48,924 bases of DNA, from the NCBI GenBank assembly GCA_009746045.1, contig RPFO01000204.1, positions 1 through 48,924 on the forward strand. Direction: 5' to 3'. How positions within the stretch are numbered: the first letter of the stretch is position 1; every line of letters starts with the position of its first letter. Of the stretch, positions 41,118 through 48,417 are shown piece by piece. This DNA is from Mesostigma viride. Taxonomy: Eukaryota; Streptophyta; Mesostigmatophyceae; Mesostigmatales; Mesostigmataceae. The notes under the pieces are model-generated. The model saw only the letters and a program-made list of their open reading frames with translations. It was not told the origin of the DNA and searched no databases. A program made the translations under genes and the position numbers.

Positions 41118-41318
41118 ATGAACCCGGAACAACTCGAGGGCATCCATTCGCGGCTCGGCGAGCTCGCCAAGATGATCGCCAAGATGAGCAGACGGGTTGA
41201 CGGGCGCCTCGAAGAGATCGAGAAGTGTCTGTACGACATCTGCGACGTCATGTTCGAGTCCGAATCGGAGGACGAGGACGCCCCGGAAACTCCCGGGAAG
41301 GATGCAGAGGAGGAATGA
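41118..41318 (+). CDS. Small coiled-coil acidic protein
   Basis: The 66-residue protein is a helix with heptad-like hydrophobics (LGELAKMIAKMSRRVDGRLEEI) followed by an acidic tail (ESESEDEDAPETPG). It may form a small oligomer. No family is recognised. The clear promoter element and the poly(A)-type signal after it support it as a gene. Confidence 0.55.
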   Translation: MNPEQLEGIHSRLGELAKMIAKMSRRVDGRLEEIEKCLYDICDVMFESESEDEDAPETPGKDAEEE

Positions 41319-41340
41319 ATGAATCACGAATCATGAATTG

Positions 41341-41360
41341 AATAAACGAATCGCTTTATT
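41341..41360. terminator. Convergent polyadenylation-type signals
   Basis: AATAAA at 41341-41346 (plus) and AATAAAG on the minus strand at 41354-41360 overlap in a short interrupted palindrome. They fit the 3' ends of the small plus-strand gene and, 119 bases past its stop, of the capsid gene. The second capsid gene has its minus-strand AATAAA (48292-48297) at nearly the same distance. Confidence 0.5.
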
Positions 41361-41478
41361 ATAAATTGAAATTGTCATTACATTGCACTGAGTCGAAATG
41401 CAAATTACGAGAACCATGGTAGGCGTATACACCCGTCACGCGGAGGGGTGAGCAGGTTTAGAGGGGCATTCGCGGGCT

Positions 41479-42834
41479 CTACGAGGCGAACCGCTTGCCG
41501 CCCATTCCGTTGGTGATCTTCAGGATGTTGAAGGACCGCGCGTAGATCGTGATGACGCCCTTCGGCAGCGTGGTGTTCATGCCCTTGAGGACGAGCTTGA
41601 CCGAGTCGAGCCGCGAGAAGTTGATCGACCCGGTCGGCTTCCAGTCCTCAGGCTGGAGGGCGAAGGGGATCACGTAGATGTGCTTGTCACGCGGCACACG
41701 CGTGTGGTGATGCATGGGGAGGAGGTAGGAGAAGTATACCGGGTCGCGGCCCTCGCCGAACATCTGCTGCGAGTTGAGGGTGATGTTGGCCGTCTCGAAG
41801 AGGTGGCCGTCCCCGAACTTGCTGTTCACGTTCACGAAGTTCCAGGGCGCCGCGGTGGGGATGGGGGAGGTCGCGGCGGAGGTCAGACGGTCGTCGGCCT
41901 TGTAGAAGAAGATGAGCTCCTTGACGGGGTGCGAGAAGGACAGGTTGATCATCTCCAGGTCGGTCCTGTCGACGAAGTGGTCGTACTGCTGCGTCTCGGT
42001 GATGAGGTACTCGTGCGGGTTGACGGCGAACTGGCGGCGCTCGAAGTCGTCCAGGAAGATGTAGCGGCACAGGAGGCGCATCTTGGTTATGTCCACCATG
42101 GCGTTCATCATGGCCGCGCGGTACCCGGCCGTCAGAGTATCCCAGGCAACGGCGCCTCCGTTGAGAGTGGTCGCGGGGTACAGGGGGCCGCCCGCCAGCT
42201 GGGTGAAGATCTCGTCCTTGGCGGCGAGCGTCACGCGGATGCGGGCGTCGTGGTACTGGAGCGCGATCATGGGGAGCGCCATACCGTCCTCGATGCAGAA
42301 GGAGAACTGGAGGGGGATGTACAGGTACCCGGTCTTCATGCCCGCCTGGTTGCCCCCGTTCTTCCGCTGGACACCGCCGTGACGGGTGGGGGCAGTCTCC
42401 ACGCGGCTGGTGCTGGGATCGCGGGACAGCTGGTCCCACACGTGCATGAACTCCCCGGTCATCTCCTCGACCGTGTACCCTCCGATGCGGAACTCGACCT
42501 TCTTGATCAGCAGACGCGCCACGTCATCGTACAGCGGGTCGAAGATCTTCCACCAGGCACTGCCGAGGGTGGGGGCAGTGCCCGCCCACTCGGTGATCGG
42601 GGGCAGCTCGACGTACAGGTACACGGTGTTTATGAGGTCGCCGCTCCTCGGCAGCTGGAACTCGATGGTGCGGCCGAACCCGGGCACGCCGCTCGACGGC
42701 ACCACCTCGGTGTCGGAGAATGCGAAGTTGGTGTGGCGGGGGTAGACGCTCTTGAAGAAGGTGATCTCGGGCGAGACGGTCAGGAGGGCGTCCTGAGGGC
42801 CCTTGGCGCGGAGGCACAAAACGGCATGCGACAT
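41479..42834 (-). CDS. MCP: Major capsid protein (double jelly-roll), copy 1
   Basis: The 451-residue protein has the known features of the large DNA virus capsid family: an N-terminal KGPQDALLTVSPEITFFKS followed by YPRHTNFAFSD, then a GFGRTIEFQLPRSGDLIN strand, HPVKELIFFYKADDRL in the second jelly roll, and a C-terminal GSINFSRLDSVKLVLKG with YARSFNILKI-x-NGMGG. The protein forms trimeric capsomers of the icosahedral shell. Length and motif order are normal and the gene is intact. An A10 tract (42863-42872 on the plus strand as T) and GTAAGTGTAG lie upstream. It shares its C-terminal KRFAS with the partial copy at the right edge, so the two are close paralogues. Confidence 0.95.
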   Translation of the reverse strand: MSHAVLCLRAKGPQDALLTVSPEITFFKSVYPRHTNFAFSDTEVVPSSGVPGFGRTIEFQLPRSGDLINTVYLYVELPPITEWAGTAPTLGSAWWKIFDPLYDDVARLLIKKVEFRIGGYTVEEMTGEFMHVWDQLSRDPSTSRVETAPTRHGGVQRKNGGNQAGMKTGYLYIPLQFSFCIEDGMALPMIALQYHDARIRVTLAAKDEIFTQLAGGPLYPATTLNGGAVAWDTLTAGYRAAMMNAMVDITKMRLLCRYIFLDDFERRQFAVNPHEYLITETQQYDHFVDRTDLEMINLSFSHPVKELIFFYKADDRLTSAATSPIPTAAPWNFVNVNSKFGDGHLFETANITLNSQQMFGEGRDPVYFSYLLPMHHHTRVPRDKHIYVIPFALQPEDWKPTGSINFSRLDSVKLVLKGMNTTLPKGVITIYARSFNILKITNGMGGKRFAS

Positions 42835-42862
42835 GGTGCGTGCTTTCTACACTTACATCGGA

Positions 42863-42872
42863 TTTTTTTTTT
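42863..42872 (-). promoter_or_regulatory. A10 tract upstream of the capsid gene
   Basis: Ten A on the minus strand lie 28 bases before the ATG of the capsid gene, with GATGTAAGTGTAG between. The gap is shared with the divergent plus-strand gene at 42922, which has GTGTATC at 42905-42911. Confidence 0.45.
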
Positions 42873-42921
42873 GGTCCCCACGGGGTCGAAACAGAAAAAA
42901 TGTGGTGTATCATTACCAAGG

Positions 42922-43628
42922 ATGTATCACGCCACCAGAGCCCGCGTCGTTCTACCCATTGAGAAAAGCGCGTACGAAATGATGACCCCGGAAGAAAAGG
43001 CAAGGTACCAACAGACGATGCGGGCACGGATGATGGCCGCCAAGTCCAAGGCGGCTCCCGAGCCCCAAGCGGCCCCGAAGCCCAAGCGGCCCCGAAGCCC
43101 AAAGCGGCCCCGAAGCCCAAAGCGGCCCCGAAGCCCAAAGCGGCCCCGAAGCCCAAAGCGGCCCCGAAGAAGCGGGCGCGGGCGACGAGGCTGCCGACCG
43201 GGCTACAGAGGGCGGTGTTGCTGGGTCTCGCCGAGAGGGCGGGCTATTACCCCGGGCGCGAGTTCGCCATGCCGGACCTGCGCGCTTTCGTGAGGAGTAG
43301 GGGCCTCAAGCGCATGCCGGGCCATTGCCCCAGGACCATCAGCTTCCTGCGACGACGACAGAACGCGAAGAGACAGTGCCTTAAGACCAATCCTACGATG
43401 GGGTTTTTAGCGCACGACAAGTTGATGGACTACGCGAACCGTTCGGGGTACGCCGTCGGCCCGCTGGATTCGCTCAAAGATGTGACGGCTCACATCCGGA
43501 ACACGCTCAAAAGAAGAAAGGTTCCGCCGAAGTGTCCTACCGACAAAAAGGCGCTTCTGGAGCGTCGGAAGCTGAGGCAGTGCCTGTGGCACTTCAAGCC
43601 TCTGGCACCACCCCGAGCCCGGAAGTAG
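42922..43628 (+). CDS. Basic Lys/Pro/Ala-repeat protein (one-base break)
   Basis: The gene opens at ATG 42922 (MYHATRARVVLPIEKS) with an HMG-like helix (TPEEKARYQQTMRARMM), then enters a tandem repeat of AAPKPK encoded by an 18-bp unit. The first unit has GCCCAAGCGG where all following units have GCCCAAAGCGG; this missing A at 43084-43085 shifts the frame. With it restored, the frame continues through the repeat into KKRARATRLPTGLQRAVLL and the ORF ending at 43628, 235 residues in all. The C-terminal part is basic with several Arg/Lys helices. The composition suits a DNA-condensing virion core protein. The internal repeat proves where the base is missing better than at any other site. Confidence 0.65.
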
Positions 43629-43795
43629 TGTTTAGCGGACCAACTTGTTGACCCTCCTGTGTTTCGTACCGGCATGGCGAGAAGCCCGTGCACGTCTCAC
43701 GAGGCGCTGACCCCCCGGGTGCATCACGAGATATTCGTACACCTCCTGTGGTCCGCGGCCGACGGGATCGTCTCTCACTTCCATAACCCCATCCG
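43629..43795. other. Short gap between convergent genes
   Basis: The gap separates the basic repeat protein from the coiled-coil gene. A plus-strand frame from ATG 43674 reads MARSPCTSHEALTPR and runs on antisense into the coiled-coil gene; I do not support it. Confidence 0.3.
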
Positions 43796-45103
43796 TCACC
43801 GTTTGGGACGGGGGGCCGTCCGCGGTCGGTTCCTTTGCCTAAGAATCCGGAGGCGGTCCTGCAAAGGCGCGGCAGGTGGTACTAGGACCGGTTTCGCTCT
43901 TCCCTTGAGAATCCGGAGCCGTTCCGGCCGTTCCTGAACCGCCGCACCGGGCCCTGGTACAGGGACTGGTTCTATCCTTCTCTCGAGCCGTTCCTGCACC
44001 GATTGTTCTCGCCGCGGGTCCTGCGAGGGTGTCCGTGGTCCATCCTCCGCTTTCATGCCCTCTATTTCATGGTATTCCGGAAGCTGTTTAAGGATGTCCT
44101 CTTCCTCACCTTCCAAATCCTCGATCTCGCCATGAACCGTAGGTCGATGACCGAAAAGCGCGTTGAAGGCCGAAGGACTCCACGGGTCATCTTGCGTCCG
44201 ACCTTGATGCAACTCGGCGAGCGCGTCACGAACATCTCCTCGCGCGTCGTCCGTCCGCGCGGAGGATGCAGACCGGTCGCCGCGTCCATCGCGTGACGAG
44301 CTGCCACGAGACGCTCCCGGCCCTAGACCCGGCCTCGCGCGTTTTTCCGCCCTCTGTGCGGCGGTATCTTGACGTGTTTTCTCTGCCTCCTGCAGCTCAA
44401 CTAGTCTCCTCTCCTCCCTATCCCGTTGCTGCTCCTCGTGTATCCTTCTTATTCTCTCATTCTCCTCCAGATCCTTTGCTTTTTTTTCTGCCCTCCTTCT
44501 CGCTGCCTCCTCCCGCTGCTGTTGAGCTTGCTGCCTTTTTTCCTCTTTTAGTGCCTCTAGCTTTGCTTTTAAAACGACCTTGCGTTTCTTCCCCTCTTCC
44601 ACACTCAACGGCCTCCTTTCTACACTGAGTTGTCGAGAAGTGTCGTTTACAGGTTGTGATCGGGCTCTCGATTCCGCGGCCATTTGATTCCTTCTCATTC
44701 GGGCCAATTGTACCGGGTTCAATGTGGACGGTTGTTGGGTATGGAACACGTCCGATACCATCGGATCGAGCGGTTGTGGTGGGATCAACGAAGCACGCGC
44801 CATTCTCGTCGCTGTCACGGGAGCTTTCAGACCGGTCATCAAGACCCCGCCGTCAAACTCGTGGTCCGTCTGCCCCCCCGAGACGATCCGTGCCCCCCTC
44901 CCCCGCGGTCGCGCGCCACTGTCCGAAAAGGCGTGTCTACCGATGGGCTGGCGTGCGGAAGACCCTGGCAGGTCCACGTCACTGGCCTCTACGAACCGGT
45001 CCGTCTCCGCATCCAACTCCATCTCGCTGGCCGCGAGCAGCTGCGACATCCCGGGCAGCTCGCTCTCGCCTGTGCCTTTTTTCGCCTTCTTTCCTCGCCC
45101 CAT
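43796..45103 (-). CDS. Coiled-coil protein, C-terminal part of a split gene
   Basis: This frame of 435 residues begins at an apparent ATG (45103) but has no promoter element near it. One base added to the C6 run 45109-45114 joins it with the frame coming from the gene start at 45809, so it is better read as the C-terminal two-thirds of a 671-residue protein. It holds a long Arg/Glu/Gln coiled coil (about residues 165-255 of this part: KLEALKEEKRQQAQQQREE and HEEQQRDREERRLVELQEA) and ends with two to three degenerate repeats of the form QERLERRIEPVPVPGPGA. Low-complexity charged helices suggest a scaffold or tegument-like role, which is inference. Confidence 0.6.
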   Translation of the reverse strand: MGRGKKAKKGTGESELPGMSQLLAASEMELDAETDRFVEASDVDLPGSSARQPIGRHAFSDSGARPRGRGARIVSGGQTDHEFDGGVLMTGLKAPVTATRMARASLIPPQPLDPMVSDVFHTQQPSTLNPVQLARMRRNQMAAESRARSQPVNDTSRQLSVERRPLSVEEGKKRKVVLKAKLEALKEEKRQQAQQQREEAARRRAEKKAKDLEENERIRRIHEEQQRDREERRLVELQEAEKTRQDTAAQRAEKRARPGLGPGASRGSSSRDGRGDRSASSARTDDARGDVRDALAELHQGRTQDDPWSPSAFNALFGHRPTVHGEIEDLEGEEEDILKQLPEYHEIEGMKAEDGPRTPSQDPRREQSVQERLERRIEPVPVPGPGAAVQERPERLRILKGRAKPVLVPPAAPLQDRLRILRQRNRPRTAPRPKR

Positions 45104-45371
45104 TCTCGCCCCCCTGTACGGCGCCTCACCGAGCCCTTGCCATAATATAGCGTCACGTCACCCGAATTCCCGGATCGGGGGTAGCCTCTCCCGGCATGTC
45201 GGTACCTCTCCGTGTCGGTACCAGACTGGGTCGATTGAAAAGGTGAACTATACGATCTCTCCTCACGTCTGCTGGTACCGCGAGGAATTACCGGATCGAT
45301 TTGCGCGGAGTTCGATGAAAGCGCGTATGCCCTCGTGCCGGTATCGCTGCCAACGGTTGACGACCTAGCGA

Positions 45372-45809
45372 CTATCGGATCCGTTTGCGCGGACTTGGAG
45401 GAACCAGCGTACGCCCCCCCCCCGTGCTGGTCCCTACGGATGCTGTGGATCGGGGCCGGGCACTCTTGGCCCGAGCCGACACTCCCAGAACCTTAACCCC
45501 GCCCCTCGATCCCACCTTGACTCCTCGCGCCTTCTTCCTCGCACCGATGACCGGCTCTTTCGGGATCGACGGCTCAGGTTTACGGCCTGCGGGGGGCGCG
45601 GTGCCTCCTAACGTCCTGAAATACCTCACGAGACTGAAACCCGTTTCGGGAGGAGCGATATCCACTCCGGAGGTCGTGGACGAGTACCTACGCGACGGGG
45701 GAGGGTCGGGTTTGGGTCTGGGAGGCTTGATAGGATAGCACATGATGATTTGATCGTCCTCGTCTACGATGCACGTCTTCGCAGGCTTTTTACGGGATCC
45801 GGGTGACAT
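45372..45809 (-). CDS. N-terminal part of the split coiled-coil gene
   Basis: The ATG at 45809 (MSPGSRKKPAKTC) follows GCTATATATACG, a strong promoter element. The first frame stops at 45372 after the C10 run 45414-45423. One base added there lets the frame continue through YAGSSKSAQTDPIVARSS and the related YALSSNSAQIDPVIPRG, a degenerate repeat that shows it is coding, and on to the C6 run near 45110, where a second base connects it with the coiled-coil frame. The N-terminal part is Pro/Arg/Ser-rich and disordered. Full span is complement 43796-45809. Confidence 0.55.
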   Translation of the reverse strand: MSPGSRKKPAKTCIVDEDDQIIMCYPIKPPRPKPDPPPSRRYSSTTSGVDIAPPETGFSLVRYFRTLGGTAPPAGRKPEPSIPKEPVIGARKKARGVKVGSRGGVKVLGVSARAKSARPRSTASVGTSTGGGRTLVPPSPRKRIR

Positions 45810-45814
45810 TATTC

Positions 45815-45825
45815 GTATATATAGC
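45815..45825 (-). promoter_or_regulatory. GCTATATATAC promoter element
   Basis: GCTATATATAC on the minus strand lies 5 bases before the ATG at 45809. There is no comparable element before the apparent ATG at 45103, which supports one gene rather than two. Confidence 0.5.
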
Positions 45826-45846
45826 ATCGCGATTTAGTTTGCGCAC

Positions 45847-46857
45847 TCACGGGAATGCGTCCAGATACAGCATCCCGTACACCTCCCTCAGACAGTCTCT
45901 GTACATCTTGATGAACGTGTCGCTGTTGACCAGCTTGTTGCGCCACCACTCCTCGGCGATAACGTTGCTCACGATATCGTCGTCCTCCTTCAGGGGCAGA
46001 GAGTTGAGCAGCCAGAATAGGCCGTCCCACGCGGCCGGCGTCAGTATGTTGCGCGCGACCTTGCACGTGACCAGCGAGCGCTCGGGCTCGTAGGGCAGCA
46101 CGCTGAACCACAGCACCATGGCCGCCTTCTCGTGGCCGGAGATCATGAACCTCAGGCTCGAGGTGTATGGCAGGAAGAACTCGTTCTCGACCGAGATGCG
46201 GAGATCCTCCGGCTCCTCCCCCTTGCCATCCCGGGGCATGAGCTGCAAGAGAGCGCGGCCCATGAACTCGTTGACGACCGGGTAGCTGTAGACGCTCTTT
46301 CCGCGGGTTCGCGAATCCGCCCCGGTTTCCGTGACCGCGTCCGTGCTCTTCGCGTCCACGATCTTCACCTTGTGCACGTGCTCGAGATGGGCGTAGTCCA
46401 GCAGGTTCTCCATGACGATCTGTGGGTGCGCGGAGATGAAGGTGGAGTACGCAAAGGTCCTGTACGCCGGGTCGGAGAACTCGGGCATCGTGGGCGGCTC
46501 CGAGTCGCCGTCCCCCAGTCCCGCGTTCACCCAGACCAGACGGTGGTCCTCCTTCACCTGCAGGTAGTTGTCGGCGTTGTTCCGCGGCCCCCAGCGCATG
46601 CCGTGATACGCGCACCGGACGCAGTCCGATTCCACGCGTCCGTTGTGTGAGAGCCGCGCGCCTCGGTGGGGACACGCGTTCCTGACCGCGAGCGTCCGGT
46701 CGTCGTCCTTGCTCCTGTAGAGCAGCACCTCCTCGTTGTATATCTTGACTAGCTTCGTGGTCCGCGGCTTTTTCCCCACGCACACCCACTTGTCGGGCTC
46801 CTGCGCCGCCCGCACGCCGCACGGCGGGGGCTTGGAGATTCGTAACGAGAGGGCCAT
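45847..46857 (-). CDS. Rieske [2Fe-2S] non-heme iron oxygenase
   Basis: The 336-residue protein has a complete Rieske site: ACPHRGARLS with Cys62 and His64, and CAYHG with Cys82 and His85, 17 residues apart as is normal. The mononuclear iron site follows as ENLLDYAHLEHVH, which gives N-x-x-D-x-x-H-x4-H (Asn151, Asp154, His157, His162). This is the architecture of ring-hydroxylating and demethylating oxygenases (phthalate dioxygenase, vanillate demethylase and the pheophorbide a oxygenase group). They need a reductase partner, none of which is seen here. The substrate cannot be told. The gene is intact with viral composition and a TTGTACTCC element before the ATG, so it is part of the genome and no recent contaminant. 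It may alter host metabolism. Confidence 0.85.
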   Translation of the reverse strand: MALSLRISKPPPCGVRAAQEPDKWVCVGKKPRTTKLVKIYNEEVLLYRSKDDDRTLAVRNACPHRGARLSHNGRVESDCVRCAYHGMRWGPRNNADNYLQVKEDHRLVWVNAGLGDGDSEPPTMPEFSDPAYRTFAYSTFISAHPQIVMENLLDYAHLEHVHKVKIVDAKSTDAVTETGADSRTRGKSVYSYPVVNEFMGRALLQLMPRDGKGEEPEDLRISVENEFFLPYTSSLRFMISGHEKAAMVLWFSVLPYEPERSLVTCKVARNILTPAAWDGLFWLLNSLPLKEDDDIVSNVIAEEWWRNKLVNSDTFIKMYRDCLREVYGMLYLDAFP

Positions 46858-46884
46858 GTTGTCGTTTGGAGTACAATGCAGAAT

Positions 46885-47754
46885 TTATTTCGCGTCCGTT
46901 AACCCGATGGGAGCCGCCGCCTCCAGCAGCCGCGCCTCCCTTACGAGCTCCCGGTTGAGCCGCATGACCCTGGCGTTGTCCCGGACGCACTCTTTGGTCG
47001 CCCGCTCCCCGTGGAGCCCGGTGGCGCGGAACCCGGGCTCGAACAGCTCTCTCGTCCTCTTGGCCACCTGTATGGGATTGGCATTGAGGTCCTTGATCTG
47101 CTGGGCCTCTGCGAGCTGCAGGAAGGCCATGGCGGCGCTCTGGATCCGCGTGTTGAGGTCGCGAGAGGAGCCGGCCGGCGCCTTGAACGCGCGCTTCAGC
47201 TGGGCCGCGGTCTTTCCCGTGACGGCGAGGTTGTTGGTGTCATGCACGACCGGGTACATGATGCCGCAGTTCTGGTGGTGGTCGGCGTAGGCCTTGATGG
47301 AGGCGTTGAGCTCCTTGGTGGAGTCGCAGCTCTGGATTCGCGGGTGCTCCCGGACGGCCAACGCCCCCTCTCGCTCGTCGGCCCGTTTCAGGATGTCCTC
47401 GGCGAGGGATCGGTCGGCGTCCAGGTAGCGTTCGAGGAGTACGGCCACCTTGTCGCGGAACCTGGCCGCGATCTTGCCGGGGAGCAGCATTATGATCTGG
47501 ACGAGCCCCTTACGGTCGGTCACGGGGGTGTCCCGCTGCCTTTCTCCTGGGAATTTGCAGTTGTAAAGGAGGTTTACAACTGCCTCGTGGCTTGACTGGA
47601 GGTTCTTGAGGTATACTCTGGGGTTCGAAAGACCTAATGCGGCCATCACATCATATACCGAAATCCTGCCGTCATCTGTCACGCGGATCTTGCCCGCAAA
47701 TTGGGGGTCCTCTTCCCCGTTGGAAGGAGTCAGGTACTGGACGACCGAAGACAT
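46885..47754 (-). CDS. MSV199/KilA-N-type DNA-binding protein, copy 3
   Basis: The start at ATG 47754 (MSSVVQYLTPSNGEED) matches the other copies; a GTG nine bases upstream is less likely. The 289-residue protein has GKIRVTDDGRISVYDVMAAL, then YLKNLQSSHEAVVNLLYNCKFPG, RDTPVTDRKGLVQIIMLLPGK and LERYLDADRSLAEDI. The C-terminal half contains ESCDSTKELNAS-like and MRLNRELVREARLL helices. DNA binding and regulation are inferred from the family. The codons for AVVNLLYNC form a perfect 11-bp hairpin (47557-47583). A GGTATAAATTG box lies about 140 bases upstream and ACATATCACC is closer to the ATG. Confidence 0.75.
   Translation of the reverse strand: MSSVVQYLTPSNGEEDPQFAGKIRVTDDGRISVYDVMAALGLSNPRVYLKNLQSSHEAVVNLLYNCKFPGERQRDTPVTDRKGLVQIIMLLPGKIAARFRDKVAVLLERYLDADRSLAEDILKRADEREGALAVREHPRIQSCDSTKELNASIKAYADHHQNCGIMYPVVHDTNNLAVTGKTAAQLKRAFKAPAGSSRDLNTRIQSAAMAFLQLAEAQQIKDLNANPIQVAKRTRELFEPGFRATGLHGERATKECVRDNARVMRLNRELVREARLLEAAAPIGLTDAK
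47557..47583. repeat. Perfect 11-bp hairpin within an MSV199 gene
   Basis: GCAGTTGTAAA (47557-47567), a 5-base loop, and TTTACAACTGC (47573-47583) form a perfect inverted repeat inside the coding sequence. The same site in other copies forms a different but again self-complementary hairpin. Confidence 0.7.
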
Positions 47755-47892
47755 GCTGGACACTCCTCGGTGATATGTGGCGATTTTGTGTGGGACGAGA
47801 GCGCGAGTGGACGCTCGTGACAGTACGGATGCAAGTCCTTAACAGACTTGCGGGAACTACGGTTGTAGTGGATCTCTCGCACAGGCCTCGCA

Positions 47893-47906
47893 CAATTTAT
47901 ACCCGG
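47893..47906 (-). promoter_or_regulatory. TATA-like box upstream of MSV199 copy 3
   Basis: CCGGGTATAAATTG on the minus strand lies between the pseudogene and copy 3. It resembles the TATA boxes at 5932 and 48248. Its distance of about 140 bases from the ATG at 47754 makes its use uncertain. Confidence 0.3.
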
Positions 47907-47907
47907 C

Positions 47908-48238
47908 TGCTATCTTGCCGGGAAGCAGCATTATGATCTGAACCATCTCCTTTCGGTCGGTTACGGGGGTGGCATTCTGCCCTCTACCAGGAAACTTGAA
48001 GGTGTTAATAAAATTAACACCTTCACCGTGAGCTGCCCTTGACCCGGGAATCGGAAGTGGTTAAGGAAATTAACCACTTCTTGGTTGGACTTTTGCAGGT
48101 TTAAAAGGTATACCTTAGGCTGTGAAATGCCGATTGCGGCCATCACGTCAAACACGGACCCTCCTGCCGTCATCTGTCACGCGGATCTTGCCCATGAATT
48201 GGAGGGTGTCAGGTACTGGACGATGGCCGATACTAGCA
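47908..48238 (-). pseudogene. MSV199 pseudogene, recombinant of two copies
   Basis: Reading leftwards from 48238, the remnant contains AIVQYLTPSN, IRVTDDG-like bases, then VFDVMAAIGISQPKVYLLNLQKS, EVVNFLNHFRFPGQGQ and then a second start of the same segment, GVNFINTFKFPGRGQNATPVTDRKE to MLLPGKIAAG, where it stops at 47908. The start codon is damaged, the frame shifts, and the hairpin segment is present twice in different versions. The rest of the gene is missing. So at least two MSV199 copies were joined at the hairpin site and then decayed. A TATA box still precedes it. Confidence 0.7.
47998..48080. repeat. Two perfect hairpins at equivalent sites of the pseudogene
   Basis: GAAGGTGTTAAT / ATTAACACCTTC (47998-48024, loop 3) is a 12-bp stem, and GAAGTGGTTAA / TTAACCACTTC (48054-48080, loop 5) an 11-bp stem. 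Both correspond to the site of the hairpin in copy 3. Confidence 0.75.
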
Positions 48239-48247
48239 GACGCTTTT

Positions 48248-48261
48248 CCCTATTTATACTC
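48248..48261 (-). promoter_or_regulatory. TATA box of the MSV199 pseudogene
   Basis: GAGTATAAATAGGG on the minus strand lies about 10-25 bases before the degraded start. It is close to TATATAAAGGG before copy 1. Confidence 0.45.
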
Positions 48262-48291
48262 ATTGCATGAACGCTTTGTGAGTTAAAAACG

Positions 48292-48297
48292 TTTATT
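48292..48297 (-). terminator. Polyadenylation-type signal for the second capsid gene
   Basis: AATAAACG on the minus strand lies 121 bases past the capsid stop at 48418. The DNA between (48262-48417) is AT-rich and holds no gene that I can see. Confidence 0.4.
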
Positions 48298-48417
48298 AAG
48301 TTAATGAAATGAAGTTAAGAAAACACGACAAAGCTACTGTTTCTAGATACGATTTCAAGGCCGTCCCATAGTGGTTGAGGTAGGGACTTTGGATGCCTTT
48401 ACTCAATCATCACAAAT

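Noticed and set aside
41680-43293. Long plus-strand ORF opposite the capsid gene
   Set aside because: It is antisense to a certain capsid gene in GC-rich DNA. Only its last part from 42922 belongs to a real gene.
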